64,000 bases of DNA from the NCBI GenBank assembly GCA_044338255.1, contig JBIILZ010000004.1:1-64000 (forward strand), given 5' to 3'. The stretch is from CAIUVD01 sp044338255 (GTDB taxonomy: Bacteria; Planctomycetota; UBA11346). The translations under genes were made by a program, and so were the position numbers. Under the pieces are notes generated by a model. The model was not told the DNA's origin. It did not search any database and saw only the letters and a program-made list of their open reading frames with translations. Within the stretch, counting starts at the first letter, position 1. The number at the start of each line of letters is the position of its first letter. Shown here one piece after another: positions 45,725-54,410 of the stretch.

Positions 45725-46744
45725 TTATTCCGGGCCCTTGATGCGCGCCAGGATGCCGATCTTCGCGAAGCGCTGCTTGGCGGCTTCGGCATCGGCCTGG
45801 GTCGCACCCTTGAGCACCGGTATGATGACCTTCTTGGACAGCACTTCGGCTTCTTCGGGGGTGATCTTGGCCATTTCGACGATCAGTGGCAGGGCCTTCT
45901 GGCGCCGGCCTTCGTCGCCGATCTTGGCCAGGAAGACCGCCCATCCCGAAGCCGCCTGACCTTCGCCGCCAACGCTTGGCCGATGACCCGAACCCGAGGG
46001 CTGCAACACGCTACTGCTGCCGTTGCTCCCGGAATCTTCATCGGGCAGGAGCCGATTGAGGATCGAGGTGATGTCTTGATTGTTGGGGATGAAGCCGCTG
46101 GATTCGTCTTCCGGAAACAGCTCGTTCAAGCGCGACAAGGCATCATCGTTGGATGCGGACGGGCGAGCCGAATTCCAGCTCGATGTGGTGGGAGGATTGC
46201 TGGCGGTCGACGGACGCGGGGCAGGTCCCGAAGGCAAGGTCGGAACACCACCGAAAGGCGTGATCTCGGGCAGTTGGATGCCACGGAATTCGTTGCTGCG
46301 CGCCAGCGGCGCCTGCGGTACGGGAGCGATCGCAGGTTGCGCACCGCTTATCAGTCCGCTGCTGTGCACGGTATTGAGCAATAAGGCGAGCACCGTGGTG
46401 ACGCTGCCGTCGGGGAGGGTCACCGGCAGTTTGCAGTCGGCGACGTGATCGCTGATATCACGTTTGAATACCTGCGGACGACGCGGCCAGTCGATCTTTG
46501 GCAACTCTTCAGGGGCGTAGTCGGCGAACTCGACTATGGCCCCGATGCGAGTGAAGCCGGCGAGGGCCAGGTGCATCACGGCAGCTTCTTCGCTGGTCAT
46601 GTCCGGGAGCAGCACGATCGGTGCCGAATCGGCGATCGACGCGCAGGTACTTTCCTTCAGGCTGAAGGCCCGGCCGAGCATTTGAGCGATCGCAGGTTTG
46701 ACTGCATCGGGACACGCACGAAGGATGAAGGTGAAGGTAGCCAT
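45725..46744 (-). CDS. Protein with two L7/L12 C-terminal-like domains
   Basis: A 339-residue protein of no known family. Residues 1-75 (FILRACPDAVKPAIAQML...MTSEEAAVMHLALAGF) and 270-339 (FLAKIGDEGRRQKALPLI...ADAEAAKQRFAKIGILARIKG, in part) each have the helix-strand pattern of a ribosomal L7/L12 C-terminal domain. The middle 190 residues are Pro/Ser/Asn-rich and probably unstructured. The two domains may bind similar partners. It is convergent with nothing near it and divergent from the thioredoxin-like gene. Confidence 0.55.
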   Translation of the reverse strand: MATFTFILRACPDAVKPAIAQMLGRAFSLKESTCASIADSAPIVLLPDMTSEEAAVMHLALAGFTRIGAIVEFADYAPEELPKIDWPRRPQVFKRDISDHVADCKLPVTLPDGSVTTVLALLLNTVHSSGLISGAQPAIAPVPQAPLARSNEFRGIQLPEITPFGGVPTLPSGPAPRPSTASNPPTTSSWNSARPSASNDDALSRLNELFPEDESSGFIPNNQDITSILNRLLPDEDSGSNGSSSVLQPSGSGHRPSVGGEGQAASGWAVFLAKIGDEGRRQKALPLIVEMAKITPEEAEVLSKKVIIPVLKGATQADAEAAKQRFAKIGILARIKGPE

Positions 46745-46825
46745 CGGACTCGGTGCAGCATGATCAAAGTGCCGGAGTGGCGGTCAACTGTCATAGTGAT
46801 GCAGACGATGCGAGGGGAGTCAGAC

Positions 46826-47305
46826 ATGGACCAGCCCCCCAAAGTCCATGGCGAAAGTCCATGGCGAAAGTCCATGGCGAAAGTCCATGGCGAACGGACT
46901 CGACCTGCGGATGCTAAAGCCATGCCCATTACACGTTGCACTACCTCAGACGAAGCCGCAGCGTATCTTGAGGCAATAGTTGCCAGCCAGGGTTCGGCGC
47001 TGTTCGTGTTCTTCGGCGCCGAAGATCCGCAGACCGGTGAGAGCTGGTGCCCGGACTGCGTCACCGCCGATCCGGTGTTGCGGCGGACCATCGCCGCGAC
47101 GCGCAAAGATCTCGTCCTGTATGAATGCCCGGTGGGCCAGCGCGCCGACTGGAAGAATCAGCCGGCGCACCCGTATCGTCTGCATCCGCTGCTGCGTGTC
47201 GCGCGTATCCCCACCCTGGTGTTCTTCGAGAACGGGATTGAACGCGGTCGTCTGGTCGAGGCCGATTGCGCGCAGGTCGCGACCGTCGAAGCCTTCCTTC
47301 GTTGA
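46826..47305 (+). CDS. Thioredoxin-like protein (TXNDC17/DUF953 type)
   Basis: A 159-residue protein whose body is a TXNDC17-like thioredoxin fold: FFGAEDPQTGESWCPDCVTADP near residues 62-83 with the redox pair CPDC, and RIPTLVFFENGIERGRLVE near 130. GAGGGGAG stands 6 bases before the ATG at 46826, but the conserved domain starts at an ATG at 46922. The 32-residue extension is encoded by four 13-bp repeats, so repeat loss or gain would break this longer frame; the start is therefore uncertain. Confidence 0.75.
   Translation: MDQPPKVHGESPWRKSMAKVHGERTRPADAKAMPITRCTTSDEAAAYLEAIVASQGSALFVFFGAEDPQTGESWCPDCVTADPVLRRTIAATRKDLVLYECPVGQRADWKNQPAHPYRLHPLLRVARIPTLVFFENGIERGRLVEADCAQVATVEAFLR
46841..46892. 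repeat. 13-bp tandem repeat x4 within the thioredoxin-like gene leader
   Basis: AAAGTCCATGGCG at 46841, 46854, 46867 and 46880, perfect. Each unit holds an ATG, and because 13 is not a multiple of three, these fall in different frames. Only the one at 46874 is in frame with the thioredoxin domain. Confidence 0.95.
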
Positions 47306-47312
47306 GGGCCGC

Positions 47313-48008
47313 TCAAAAAGCAGCTGAGGCGCCGAGGAACGGCCCGCCGATGGTCAGGTCCCAGGTATCGCCGTTGTCGAGCTTCTGCGTGCTGGTGACC
47401 TGACGCCAGCCGCCGATGAGCGCCAGTGGACCGATGAGGCGCCAGTTGAGCTCCGCGACACCGTCAATCACATCGTCACGATCCAAGGCTCCGCCCATGA
47501 GCCGGGCTTCAAGGCTCAAGCCATCGGTGAGGCGGACCCAGCCACGCGCGGCGGCAGCAGGCACCAGGAAATCCTCGCGGTTGCCGGTGGCGGGATCGAG
47601 GTCTTGGGCGAGCACGCCGGCGCCCAGCGCCACGCCCACCCGATCGATCAATTCCAGTTCCCACATGGCCACGGCATAGCCGCCGGTGACTTTGGCATCC
47701 GCGCCATTGTCTGCGTCATCCTTCCACTGCCAGGCGCCGGCATGGATGCCGGGAATCAGCGGCACCGGCAGATCGACATAGGCATCGACCATGACGTTGG
47801 TGTGGTCATCATCCAGGCCGACGCTGCTGCCTGAGGTCGAGCCCCCGCCTTGCGGTTTGATGGTGACCGTCGGCTGCTGGTACCACGCCGCCGCTGAGAC
47901 GCGAACGAAGGGATCACTGAGGTTGTCAGCCGCGAAGGCGGCAGTGCCGCAGGCAGCATTGCCGCAGGCCACGAGGAAAGTGCTCAGGATTGAAGTTGAA
48001 ATGCGCAT
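47313..48008 (-). CDS. Outer-membrane beta-barrel-like protein
   Basis: A 231-residue exported protein with a signal peptide (MRISTSILSTFLVACGNAAC...AFA). The mature part has barrel-like strands with WYQQPTVTIKP, AYVDLPVPLIPG, GGYAVAMWELELID and ends in ...GASAAF, with the terminal aromatic of outer-membrane barrels. It resembles small TIGR04219-type barrels in layout but the match is not certain. It is convergent with the thioredoxin-like gene and divergent from smpB. Confidence 0.65.
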   Translation of the reverse strand: MRISTSILSTFLVACGNAACGTAAFAADNLSDPFVRVSAAAWYQQPTVTIKPQGGGSTSGSSVGLDDDHTNVMVDAYVDLPVPLIPGIHAGAWQWKDDADNGADAKVTGGYAVAMWELELIDRVGVALGAGVLAQDLDPATGNREDFLVPAAAARGWVRLTDGLSLEARLMGGALDRDDVIDGVAELNWRLIGPLALIGGWRQVTSTQKLDNGDTWDLTIGGPFLGASAAF

Positions 48009-48145
48009 GACGTGGCCTGGTAAAGTGGTGAAGGCTTGGGCAAACTATATCGGGAAGAAAATCGCGGTAGTGGGAAAAAGGTGCTGTCGGCAGTGCCAGG
48101 CGCTTCGTCATTGGCTGACGCGCGCGGTGTACACACTCTCGGCCC

Positions 48146-48688
48146 ATGGCGAAAAAAACCGCGCCCGCGAAGACTGAGAACAAAAGCGTCAAGAAGGACG
48201 CCGCCAAGGGCATCAAGCCGGGCGGCACCTTGGAGATCCTCTATAATCGCAAACTGCGCCACGATTATGCGATCCTCGATACCTGGGAAGCCGGCATCGT
48301 GTTGATGGGCAGCGAGGTCAAGAGCCTGCGCAATGGCGACGTGCAGTGGGGCGATGCCCATGCCCGCCCCAGTCCCAGCGAGGAATTGTGGCTCTATGGC
48401 CTGCATATCGGCGAGTACCGCCAGGCGGGGATATGGGGCCACCAACCGCAGCAGCCGCGCAAACTGCTCATGCATCGCAAGGAGATCAACAAGATCATCT
48501 CCAAGTTGGCGACCAAGGGACTGACCATGGTTCCCGAACAACTGCTGTTCCGCAGCGGCAAGGCCAAGGTCGTGATCTGCCTTTGCCAAGGCAAGACGCA
48601 TGGAGACAAGCGACAGGACCTGATCAAACGGGCGCAGGGGAGAGATGTGGAAAGGGAGATATCGAGGAGGACGAGGGGGAAGGATTAG
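48146..48688 (+). CDS. smpB: tmRNA-binding protein SmpB
   Basis: A 180-residue SmpB, the partner of the tmRNA encoded at 17210-17572. Its core ILYNRKLRHDYAILDTWEAGIVLMGSEVKSLRNG, seen in part as WEAGIVLMGSEVKSLRNG, and RKLLMHRKEI, PEQLLFRSGKAKVVICLCQGK are typical. A Lys-rich N-terminal extension of about 25 residues precedes the fold. The gene is followed by a heptamer array. SmpB and tmRNA are far apart here. Confidence 0.95.
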   Translation: MAKKTAPAKTENKSVKKDAAKGIKPGGTLEILYNRKLRHDYAILDTWEAGIVLMGSEVKSLRNGDVQWGDAHARPSPSEELWLYGLHIGEYRQAGIWGHQPQQPRKLLMHRKEINKIISKLATKGLTMVPEQLLFRSGKAKVVICLCQGKTHGDKRQDLIKRAQGRDVEREISRRTRGKD

Positions 48689-48763
48689 AGGTTTCGGAGC
48701 TCGGCATATCGAAGCCTGAAGCACCGAAGCATCTAAGCACCGAAGCTTCGGTACTTCGAAATC

Positions 48764-48945
48764 TGGTTTTTGGTCTCTGGTCTCTGGTCTCTGGTCCCTG
48801 GCTCCTAGTCCCTGGCCCCTGGTCTCTGGTCTCTGGTCTCTGGTCTCTGGTCTCTGGTCCCTGGTCCCTGGCCCCTGGTCCCTGGTCCCTGGTCTCTGGC
48901 CTCTGGCCCCTGGTCCCTGGTCCCAGTTCCCAGTTCCCAGAACAC
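48764..48945 (+). repeat. Heptamer array e (CTGGYCY)
   Basis: About 25 units, mostly CTGGTCT and CTGGTCC, between the convergent smpB and PduO-type gene ends. A perfect 14-bp palindrome ACCGAAGCTTCGGT lies just before it at 48739-48752. Confidence 0.95.
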
Positions 48946-48966
48946 CCCTGATCCCCTTCCCGCCGT

Positions 48967-49533
48967 TCAGCGCACCTCGCCCCCAGGCATCCACAACACC
49001 TCCGCCTTCCCCCCGTCATTCTCCTTCCTCGCCCAGATAAAGCACAGATCCGAAAGCCGATTGAGATACCGCAGGCAATTCGGATTCCACGCCCGGGCCG
49101 GATCGGCGTGCTGGGCGGCGACGAGGTCGCGCTCGGCCCGGCGCACCACCGTGCGCGCCAGGTGCAGCCACGCCGAGGCCCGGCTGCCAGCCGGCAGGAC
49201 GAAGCTGGTGAGCGGGGCGAGGCCGGCATTGGCCGCCGTCGCCCAGGCTTCGAGGCGTGCGACCTGGGCATCGGTGATGCGTGGGATCTTGGCTTCCCAG
49301 GGGCTGCCCGGCGGGGTCGCGAGATCGGCGCCGAGATCGAAGAGGTCGTTCTGCACCTGCGGCAACTCGGCCAGCGGTGCGTCGAGCCGGACCACTCCCA
49401 ACAGCGAATTGGCCTCATCGACGCTGCCGATGACGGCGATCAGCGGGTGATCCTTGGCGATGCGGCTGCCGTCGCCGAGGCCGGTGGTGCCTTGGTCGCC
49501 GGTGCGCGTGATGATCTGATTGAGGGTTACCAT
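48967..49533 (-). CDS. pduO: PduO-type corrinoid adenosyltransferase
   Basis: A 188-residue ATP:cob(I)alamin adenosyltransferase of the PduO class, making coenzyme B12. TRTGDQGTTGLGDGSRIAK at the start, IGSVDEANSLLGVV near 35, LARTVVRRAERDLVA and NPNCLRYLNRLSDLCFIWAR at the end are the family blocks. It is divergent from the ABC transporter gene and convergent with smpB across the heptamer array. Confidence 0.93.
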   Translation of the reverse strand: MVTLNQIITRTGDQGTTGLGDGSRIAKDHPLIAVIGSVDEANSLLGVVRLDAPLAELPQVQNDLFDLGADLATPPGSPWEAKIPRITDAQVARLEAWATAANAGLAPLTSFVLPAGSRASAWLHLARTVVRRAERDLVAAQHADPARAWNPNCLRYLNRLSDLCFIWARKENDGGKAEVLWMPGGEVR

Positions 49534-49618
49534 GCGGGCACGCTACAAGCTACTACGGCTGACGCACGCCGCAGGCTGGCCCTTCGCCTGGCGCGCTTCG
49601 ACGTAGTCTCTCTTTTCC

Positions 49619-50620
49619 ATGTCCGCGACTGCGATCCAGGCCGACAGCCTGAGCAAGATCTTCCGCACCTACGATCGTCGCCCTGGCTTCTGGGGCTCGC
49701 TGCGCGACCTCGTCGATCGCCAGCACCGCGAGTTGAAGGCGGTTGACAACATCTCCCTGACCATCCCCCAGGGCCAGGCGATCGGCTACATCGGCCCCAA
49801 CGGCGCCGGTAAGAGCACCACCATCAAGATGCTCACCGGTATCCTCACGCCGACCTCCGGCAGCGTGCGCGTCAACGGCTTCGATCCGCATCGCCAGCGC
49901 GGACAGTACGTCAAGACCGTGGGCGCGGTCTTCGGCCAACGCTCGCAGCTGTGGTGGGATCTGGCAGTGGGCGAAAGCTTCGAGTTGCTGCGCCATCTCT
50001 ACGACGTCTCGGCCGCCGACTACGCCACGCGCCTGAAGCGCTTCGACGAGGTCCTTGAGCTCACGCCGTTCCTGCGCACGCCGGTGCGCAAACTCTCGTT
50101 GGGCCAGCGCATGAAGGCCGACATCGCGGCTGCCCTGCTGCACAATCCCTCGGTGCTGTTCCTCGACGAGCCCACCGTTGGCGTCGATGTCGTGACCAAG
50201 ACCCGCCTGCGCGAATTCCTGCGCGAGCTCAATCGCGAGCAGGGTACGACCATCCTTCTCACCACCCACGACATGCAGGACATCGAAGCCCTCGCCAGCC
50301 GCGTGGTGGTGATCGATCACGGCGCGATCATGCATGACGGCACGCTCGCCTCGCTGACCGATCGCTATGGTGGAGGCAAGCTGCTGCGGTTGACCTTGAG
50401 CCGCGCGATCGAGTTGGACCAGCATGCCGATCTGCCCCGCCAGGGCATCGTCTGGACGCAGAGCAGTCCGGTCGAGGTCGTCGCCGTGCTCGAGCGCGAC
50501 ATCGATTGTCCGGCGACCTTGCAGCGGGTCCTGGGCCTGCTGCCGGTGGCCGACATCGCCATCGAGGAACCCTCGATCGAGGAAGTGGTCAAAGCTCTGT
50601 ACGGAGGACGCGCCGGATGA
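49619..50620 (+). CDS. ABC transporter ATP-binding protein (NatA-like)
   Basis: A 333-residue ABC-2-class ATPase. Walker A is GPNGAGKSTTIKML near residue 61, the signature is LSLGQRMKADIA and Walker B is VLFLDEPTVGVD. The N-terminal region with PGFWGSLRDLVDRQHRE fits exporters whose permease partners are encoded elsewhere; none follows here. Instead nadC overlaps it by ATGA. Confidence 0.92.
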   Translation: MSATAIQADSLSKIFRTYDRRPGFWGSLRDLVDRQHRELKAVDNISLTIPQGQAIGYIGPNGAGKSTTIKMLTGILTPTSGSVRVNGFDPHRQRGQYVKTVGAVFGQRSQLWWDLAVGESFELLRHLYDVSAADYATRLKRFDEVLELTPFLRTPVRKLSLGQRMKADIAAALLHNPSVLFLDEPTVGVDVVTKTRLREFLRELNREQGTTILLTTHDMQDIEALASRVVVIDHGAIMHDGTLASLTDRYGGGKLLRLTLSRAIELDQHADLPRQGIVWTQSSPVEVVAVLERDIDCPATLQRVLGLLPVADIAIEEPSIEEVVKALYGGRAG

Positions 50621-51528
50621 TCCCGCTTGCCCAACATCCGGATGTGGCGGCGCTGGTGCGCCTCGCCCTCCACGAGGACCTGCGCTTCGGCGGCGATGTG
50701 ACGTGCAGCGCGACACTCGCCCCGGGTTCGCAGCTTAGCGGTTGGGTGCGCGCCAAGGAGCCCGGCGTGGTTTGCGGCCTGTGGCTGTTCGCCGAGGTCT
50801 TCGCACAACTGGGGAGAACGGTCGAGGTCAGCGAGGTCGCCGCCGACGGTACCGTCGTCAAGCCCGGCGACATCGTCATCCGCATGCACGGCGACGCGGC
50901 GGCGATGCTCATCGGCGAACGTACGGCGCTCAACTTCTGCCAGCGTCTCTCGGGTACCGCGACCCTCACGCGGCACTATGTCGAGGCCATCGCGGGCACG
51001 CGGGCACAGATCCTCGACACCCGCAAGACCACCCCCGGCATGCGCCTGCTGCAGAAACAAGCGGTGCTCGCCGGCGGCGGCCGCAACCATCGCATCGGGC
51101 TCTATGATCAAGTGCTGATCAAGGACAATCACATCGCCCTGATGCCCCCCGGTCCGTTGGGCTCGGGCCCTGCCGAAGCCGTGCGCCGCAGTCGTGAGCG
51201 CCTGGGCCCGACGGTGATCGTCGAGGTCGAAATCGAAAGCCTGGCGGATCTTGAGCCGTGTATCCACGCGGGGGCCGACATCATCCTCCTCGACAACCTG
51301 CCGCCGGCGACGCTACGCGAAGCCGTCTCCCGCCGTGATGCCTGCGCCGCGTCGCGACCGGTGCTGCTGGAGGCCTCTGGCGGCATCACTCTGGCGACCG
51401 TGCGGACCTTTGCCGAATCCGGCGTCGAGCGCATTTCCACTGGCGAATTGACGCATTCGGTGCGTTCGCTGGACCTCTCGATGCGTTGCCAGCCGCTTTC
51501 GCGCTCCGCGAACGAGACCGGCGGATGA
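50617..51528 (+). CDS. nadC: Nicotinate-nucleotide pyrophosphorylase (quinolinate phosphoribosyltransferase)
   Basis: A 303-residue NadC of NAD synthesis. LALHEDLRFGGDVTCSAT at the start, ERTALNFCQRLSGTATLT, DTRKTTPGMRLLQKQAVLAGGGRNHRIGLYD (in part DTRKTTPGMR) and VEVEIESL are clear, with the C-terminal LLEASGGITL and GVERISTGELTHSV of the phosphate-binding end. It is overlapped by ATGA on both sides. Confidence 0.94.
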   Translation: MIPLAQHPDVAALVRLALHEDLRFGGDVTCSATLAPGSQLSGWVRAKEPGVVCGLWLFAEVFAQLGRTVEVSEVAADGTVVKPGDIVIRMHGDAAAMLIGERTALNFCQRLSGTATLTRHYVEAIAGTRAQILDTRKTTPGMRLLQKQAVLAGGGRNHRIGLYDQVLIKDNHIALMPPGPLGSGPAEAVRRSRERLGPTVIVEVEIESLADLEPCIHAGADIILLDNLPPATLREAVSRRDACAASRPVLLEASGGITLATVRTFAESGVERISTGELTHSVRSLDLSMRCQPLSRSANETGG

Positions 51529-52679
51529 GGTTGGACGAAGCCCTGGCGGCAGTGCACGACGCGCCCGAGGTCTGGTGCCTGGCAGGCCCGTGGTCGATGC
51601 TGACCTGGGACGTCGAGCCGGCCACGCTCGCTGACTTGCCACCGCTCGCCGACCTGCCACCGCTCGCCGGCGTGGGCGCAGCGGACAGTCTCGGCTGGAG
51701 CCGGTTCTCCGGTGGCTGGTTGATGCAGGCTGATTACGCCGGCGCGATGCAGGTGGTGCGGGTACGCTCGGCCCTGGTGTGGGGTCCGGATGGCGTGTGC
51801 ACGACGCTGGGCGGAGCGCGTCTGCCCGCGTCGCCGACACCGACCGTTGCTGCCCTCAGCCCGCGTCTGGCCGGTCCCTTGCAGCCGGCCTGGGATCGGG
51901 CGGGACATGGCCAGCGCGTGGCGCGCATCCGTGAACACATCGCCGCCGGCGATTGCTATCAGATCAACCTCACCCTGCCGTTTATCGGCAGTTTGGCGCA
52001 GGGTGATGATCTGGCGGTCTTCCGTGCCTTGCTCGCGACCAGTCCGGCGCCGTTTGCCGGCTGCATCCGCCGCCCCGGTCAGTCGACCATCGTCAGCCAT
52101 AGTCCGGAATGCCTGGTGGCCTGTGCCGCCGGGAACATCGCCAGCGCGCCGATCAAGGGCACCCGTCCTCGCGGACGTCGCGCCGAGCTCCTCGCGAGCG
52201 GCAAGGACGCAGCCGAATTGACCATGATCGTCGATCTCGTGCGCAACGATCTCGGGCGCGTCGCCCAGCCCGGCAGCGTGCGCGTCAGCGATGCCCAGCG
52301 CGTCATCGACCTGCCCTATGTCCATCATCGGGCGGCGGAGGTGATCGCGCAGCTGCGCCCGGGTACGCGCTGGCACGAGGTCATCGACGCGATCTTTCCC
52401 GCAGGCTCGATCACCGGTGCGCCCAAGCGCAAGGCCATGGAGCTCATTGACCGTTATGAGGTCGCCACGCGCGGCGCATATTGCGGCAGCTTCGGCTGGA
52501 TCGGCAACGACGGAGCCGGCCAGCTCAACGTCGCGATCCGCACAGCACTGATCAGTGGCAAGCGCATTGCCGTGCATGCCGGCGGGGGCATCGTCGCCGA
52601 CTCGGAAGGGGACAGCGAATGGGACGAAGTTCGCGCCAAGGCCTCGGCGCTGGCGGCGGCGCTCGGAGAAATTTTATGA
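51525..52679 (+). CDS. pabB: Aminodeoxychorismate synthase component I
   Basis: A 384-residue PabB/TrpE-family enzyme, probably making aminodeoxychorismate for folate. GHGQRVARIREHIAAGDCYQINLT (in part REHIAAGDCYQINLT), the PIKGTRPRG motif, ELTMIVDLVRNDLGRV and FPAGSITGAPKRKAMELID are its hallmarks. Near residues 37-48 two 18-bp units encode LADLPP twice. The PIKGT motif rather than PIAGT fits PabB over TrpE. It overlaps nadC and the next gene by ATGA. Confidence 0.88.
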   Translation: MRLDEALAAVHDAPEVWCLAGPWSMLTWDVEPATLADLPPLADLPPLAGVGAADSLGWSRFSGGWLMQADYAGAMQVVRVRSALVWGPDGVCTTLGGARLPASPTPTVAALSPRLAGPLQPAWDRAGHGQRVARIREHIAAGDCYQINLTLPFIGSLAQGDDLAVFRALLATSPAPFAGCIRRPGQSTIVSHSPECLVACAAGNIASAPIKGTRPRGRRAELLASGKDAAELTMIVDLVRNDLGRVAQPGSVRVSDAQRVIDLPYVHHRAAEVIAQLRPGTRWHEVIDAIFPAGSITGAPKRKAMELIDRYEVATRGAYCGSFGWIGNDGAGQLNVAIRTALISGKRIAVHAGGGIVADSEGDSEWDEVRAKASALAAALGEIL

Positions 52680-53557
52680 AATCTGCTGATATGGTGCGTG
52701 CGCTGCTGCTGAGCGGGGTCGTGCTGCTGCCGGCCTGTGCCCGCAATGAGGGCTATTCCGGTCGGGGGGTGTTTAATGAAGCGCACACCTCCTCGACCAC
52801 CGCCTTGGCTGATGCTGAGCGCGTCGATGCCGCTCAGCATTTGTACACCGATGGCCTGTTCGATCGCGCCCGCGAAGCCGTCGATGGCCTGCTGGCTGAT
52901 GGCGTCCGTCATCCGCAGGTGTTCATGCTCAAGGCCCAGCTGCTGCGCCAGGCCGGTGATCTCGATGGTGCTATTCCCTGGTGCGCGAAGGCCGTCGAGG
53001 CCTCGCCCGCGTGGGTCGAGCCACGCGTTCTGGCGGCGCAGATCCATCTCGCTCGTGAGCGCTACGCCGCCGCCGCGAGCTTGTTCGAGGACATCGATCG
53101 CCTGGCGCCGCGCGGACCGTGGGGCGCCTACGGTCAGGCGGTGGTGGCTTCGCGGCGCGGCGACCATGCGCAGGCGATCAGCTTCTGCGATCGGGCCCTG
53201 GAGCGCGATCCCGACCACGAGCCGAGTCTCCAGCTGCGTGCCCAGCTGGCGCGGTTGAAGGGCGATGCCGCCGGCGAAGAACGTCTGCTGGCGCGCTACG
53301 CCGCCCTGCAGCCCATGGATGCCGAGGCGCGGGTGCGCCTGGGCGAGCTCGCGCAGGCCGCCGGGCGCATGGAGGACGCGCGTCGGCAGCTGATGCGCGC
53401 CTACGAGCTCGAACCGCGACCGAGCACCGCCGCGCAGCTCGCCGATCTGGCGCGCTTAGCCAACGACGTCGAAGACGAACGCCGCTGGCGACAACGCAGC
53501 GGTGCACCGGTCAGGAATCCCGACGAGGAGCCCGTCTCACAACCATCGGTGCAGTAG
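52676..53557 (+). CDS. Tetratricopeptide lipoprotein
   Basis: A 293-residue protein with a lipoprotein-like signal (MVRALLLSGVVLLPAC, Cys near 21) and TPR-like helices: ADGVRHPQVFMLKAQLLRQAGDLDGAI (in part QVFMLKAQLLRQAGDLDGAI), AQAISFCDRALERDPDHEP and ARVRLGELAQAAGRMEDARRQ. It overlaps pabB by ATGA with GGAGAA in front. TPR lipoproteins often scaffold envelope complexes; a specific role is not shown. Confidence 0.8.
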   Translation: MKSADMVRALLLSGVVLLPACARNEGYSGRGVFNEAHTSSTTALADAERVDAAQHLYTDGLFDRAREAVDGLLADGVRHPQVFMLKAQLLRQAGDLDGAIPWCAKAVEASPAWVEPRVLAAQIHLARERYAAAASLFEDIDRLAPRGPWGAYGQAVVASRRGDHAQAISFCDRALERDPDHEPSLQLRAQLARLKGDAAGEERLLARYAALQPMDAEARVRLGELAQAAGRMEDARRQLMRAYELEPRPSTAAQLADLARLANDVEDERRWRQRSGAPVRNPDEEPVSQPSVQ

Positions 53558-53588
53558 CCGGTGTCAGAGCTTCCTTTGCGATTTATAT

Positions 53589-53600
53589 ATCATATATGAT
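53589..53600. promoter_or_regulatory. 12-bp palindrome upstream of the sugar isomerase gene
   Basis: ATCATATATGAT is perfectly symmetric and lies 6 bases before the start of the next gene in an AT-rich patch (TTTATATATCATATATGATT). In a GC-rich genome this marks a promoter/operator region for the two-gene unit that follows. The regulator is not known. Confidence 0.5.
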
Positions 53601-53606
53601 TAGCCT

Positions 53607-54410
53607 ATGCTGACTCCTGGTCTGGTCTCCATCAGTTTTCGTACCTTGCCGGTGCCGGCGGTTCTGGGCTTGGCGCGCACCGCCGGTCTGCAGGCCATCG
53701 AATGGGGCGGCGATGTGCATTGCCCGCACGGTGACGAGGCCACCGCGCGGACGGTGGCAGCGGCGACCGCCGCCGCCGGCCTGACGGTTGCCGCCTATGG
53801 CTCGTATTACCGCCTCGGCGTGAGCGAGGGCCAGGGCCTGAGTTTCGCCCAGGTGCTGGCGTCGGCGGTGGCCATCGGTGCCCCGGCGATCCGCGTCTGG
53901 GCCGGCAATCAGGGCTCGGCAGCGACCTCGCCCGGGCAGCGGACGGCGATCATCAGCGATGCCCGTCGTATCGCCGACCTCGCGGCGGCGGTTGGCATCC
54001 GCGTGCTCAGCGAATGGCATGGCGGGACGCTGACCGACACCAGTGCCAGCGGCGTCGACTTTCTGAGCGCGGTCGGTCATCCGCATTTCGCGACCGTGTG
54101 GCAGCCGAATGTCGGACTGAGCACCGCGGCGGCCTTGGCCGAGCTTGCCGCCGCGCTGCCTTGGGTCGAACAACTGCATGTCTTTCACTGGCGTGAGCAC
54201 GAGCGCCTGCCCTTGCAGGAGGGGGCCGACGCTTGGCGGCGCTACCTGGAGCTCGCCGCCACCAGCGGCAAGGTCCGCGCTGCGCTGCTCGAATTCGTGC
54301 GCGCTGACGAGCCGGCGCAACTGGCTCGTGATGCCGCCACTTTACTCGACTTACTCCACCAGCTTGACCTCCTTGCCCCGCTCGCCGAACAGAAAGAGAC
54401 CCCCGCATGA
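53607..54410 (+). CDS. Sugar phosphate isomerase/epimerase (TIM-barrel) family protein
   Basis: A 267-residue xylose isomerase-like TIM-barrel protein. GLQAIEWGGDVHCPHGD, IRVWAGNQGSAATSPGQR and the metal-site candidates VLSEWHGGTLTD and LHVFHWREHERLPL support the family. The substrate is unknown; the AP endonuclease-2 superfamily fold is shared by many sugar isomerases. It forms a two-gene unit with a 2-hydroxyacid dehydrogenase, overlapping by ATGA. Confidence 0.82.
   Translation: MLTPGLVSISFRTLPVPAVLGLARTAGLQAIEWGGDVHCPHGDEATARTVAAATAAAGLTVAAYGSYYRLGVSEGQGLSFAQVLASAVAIGAPAIRVWAGNQGSAATSPGQRTAIISDARRIADLAAAVGIRVLSEWHGGTLTDTSASGVDFLSAVGHPHFATVWQPNVGLSTAAALAELAAALPWVEQLHVFHWREHERLPLQEGADAWRRYLELAATSGKVRAALLEFVRADEPAQLARDAATLLDLLHQLDLLAPLAEQKETPA

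Noticed and set aside
51525..52679. Anthranilate synthase TrpE
   Set aside because: The PIKGT motif and the lack of trp genes nearby fit PabB better, although the two families are similar.
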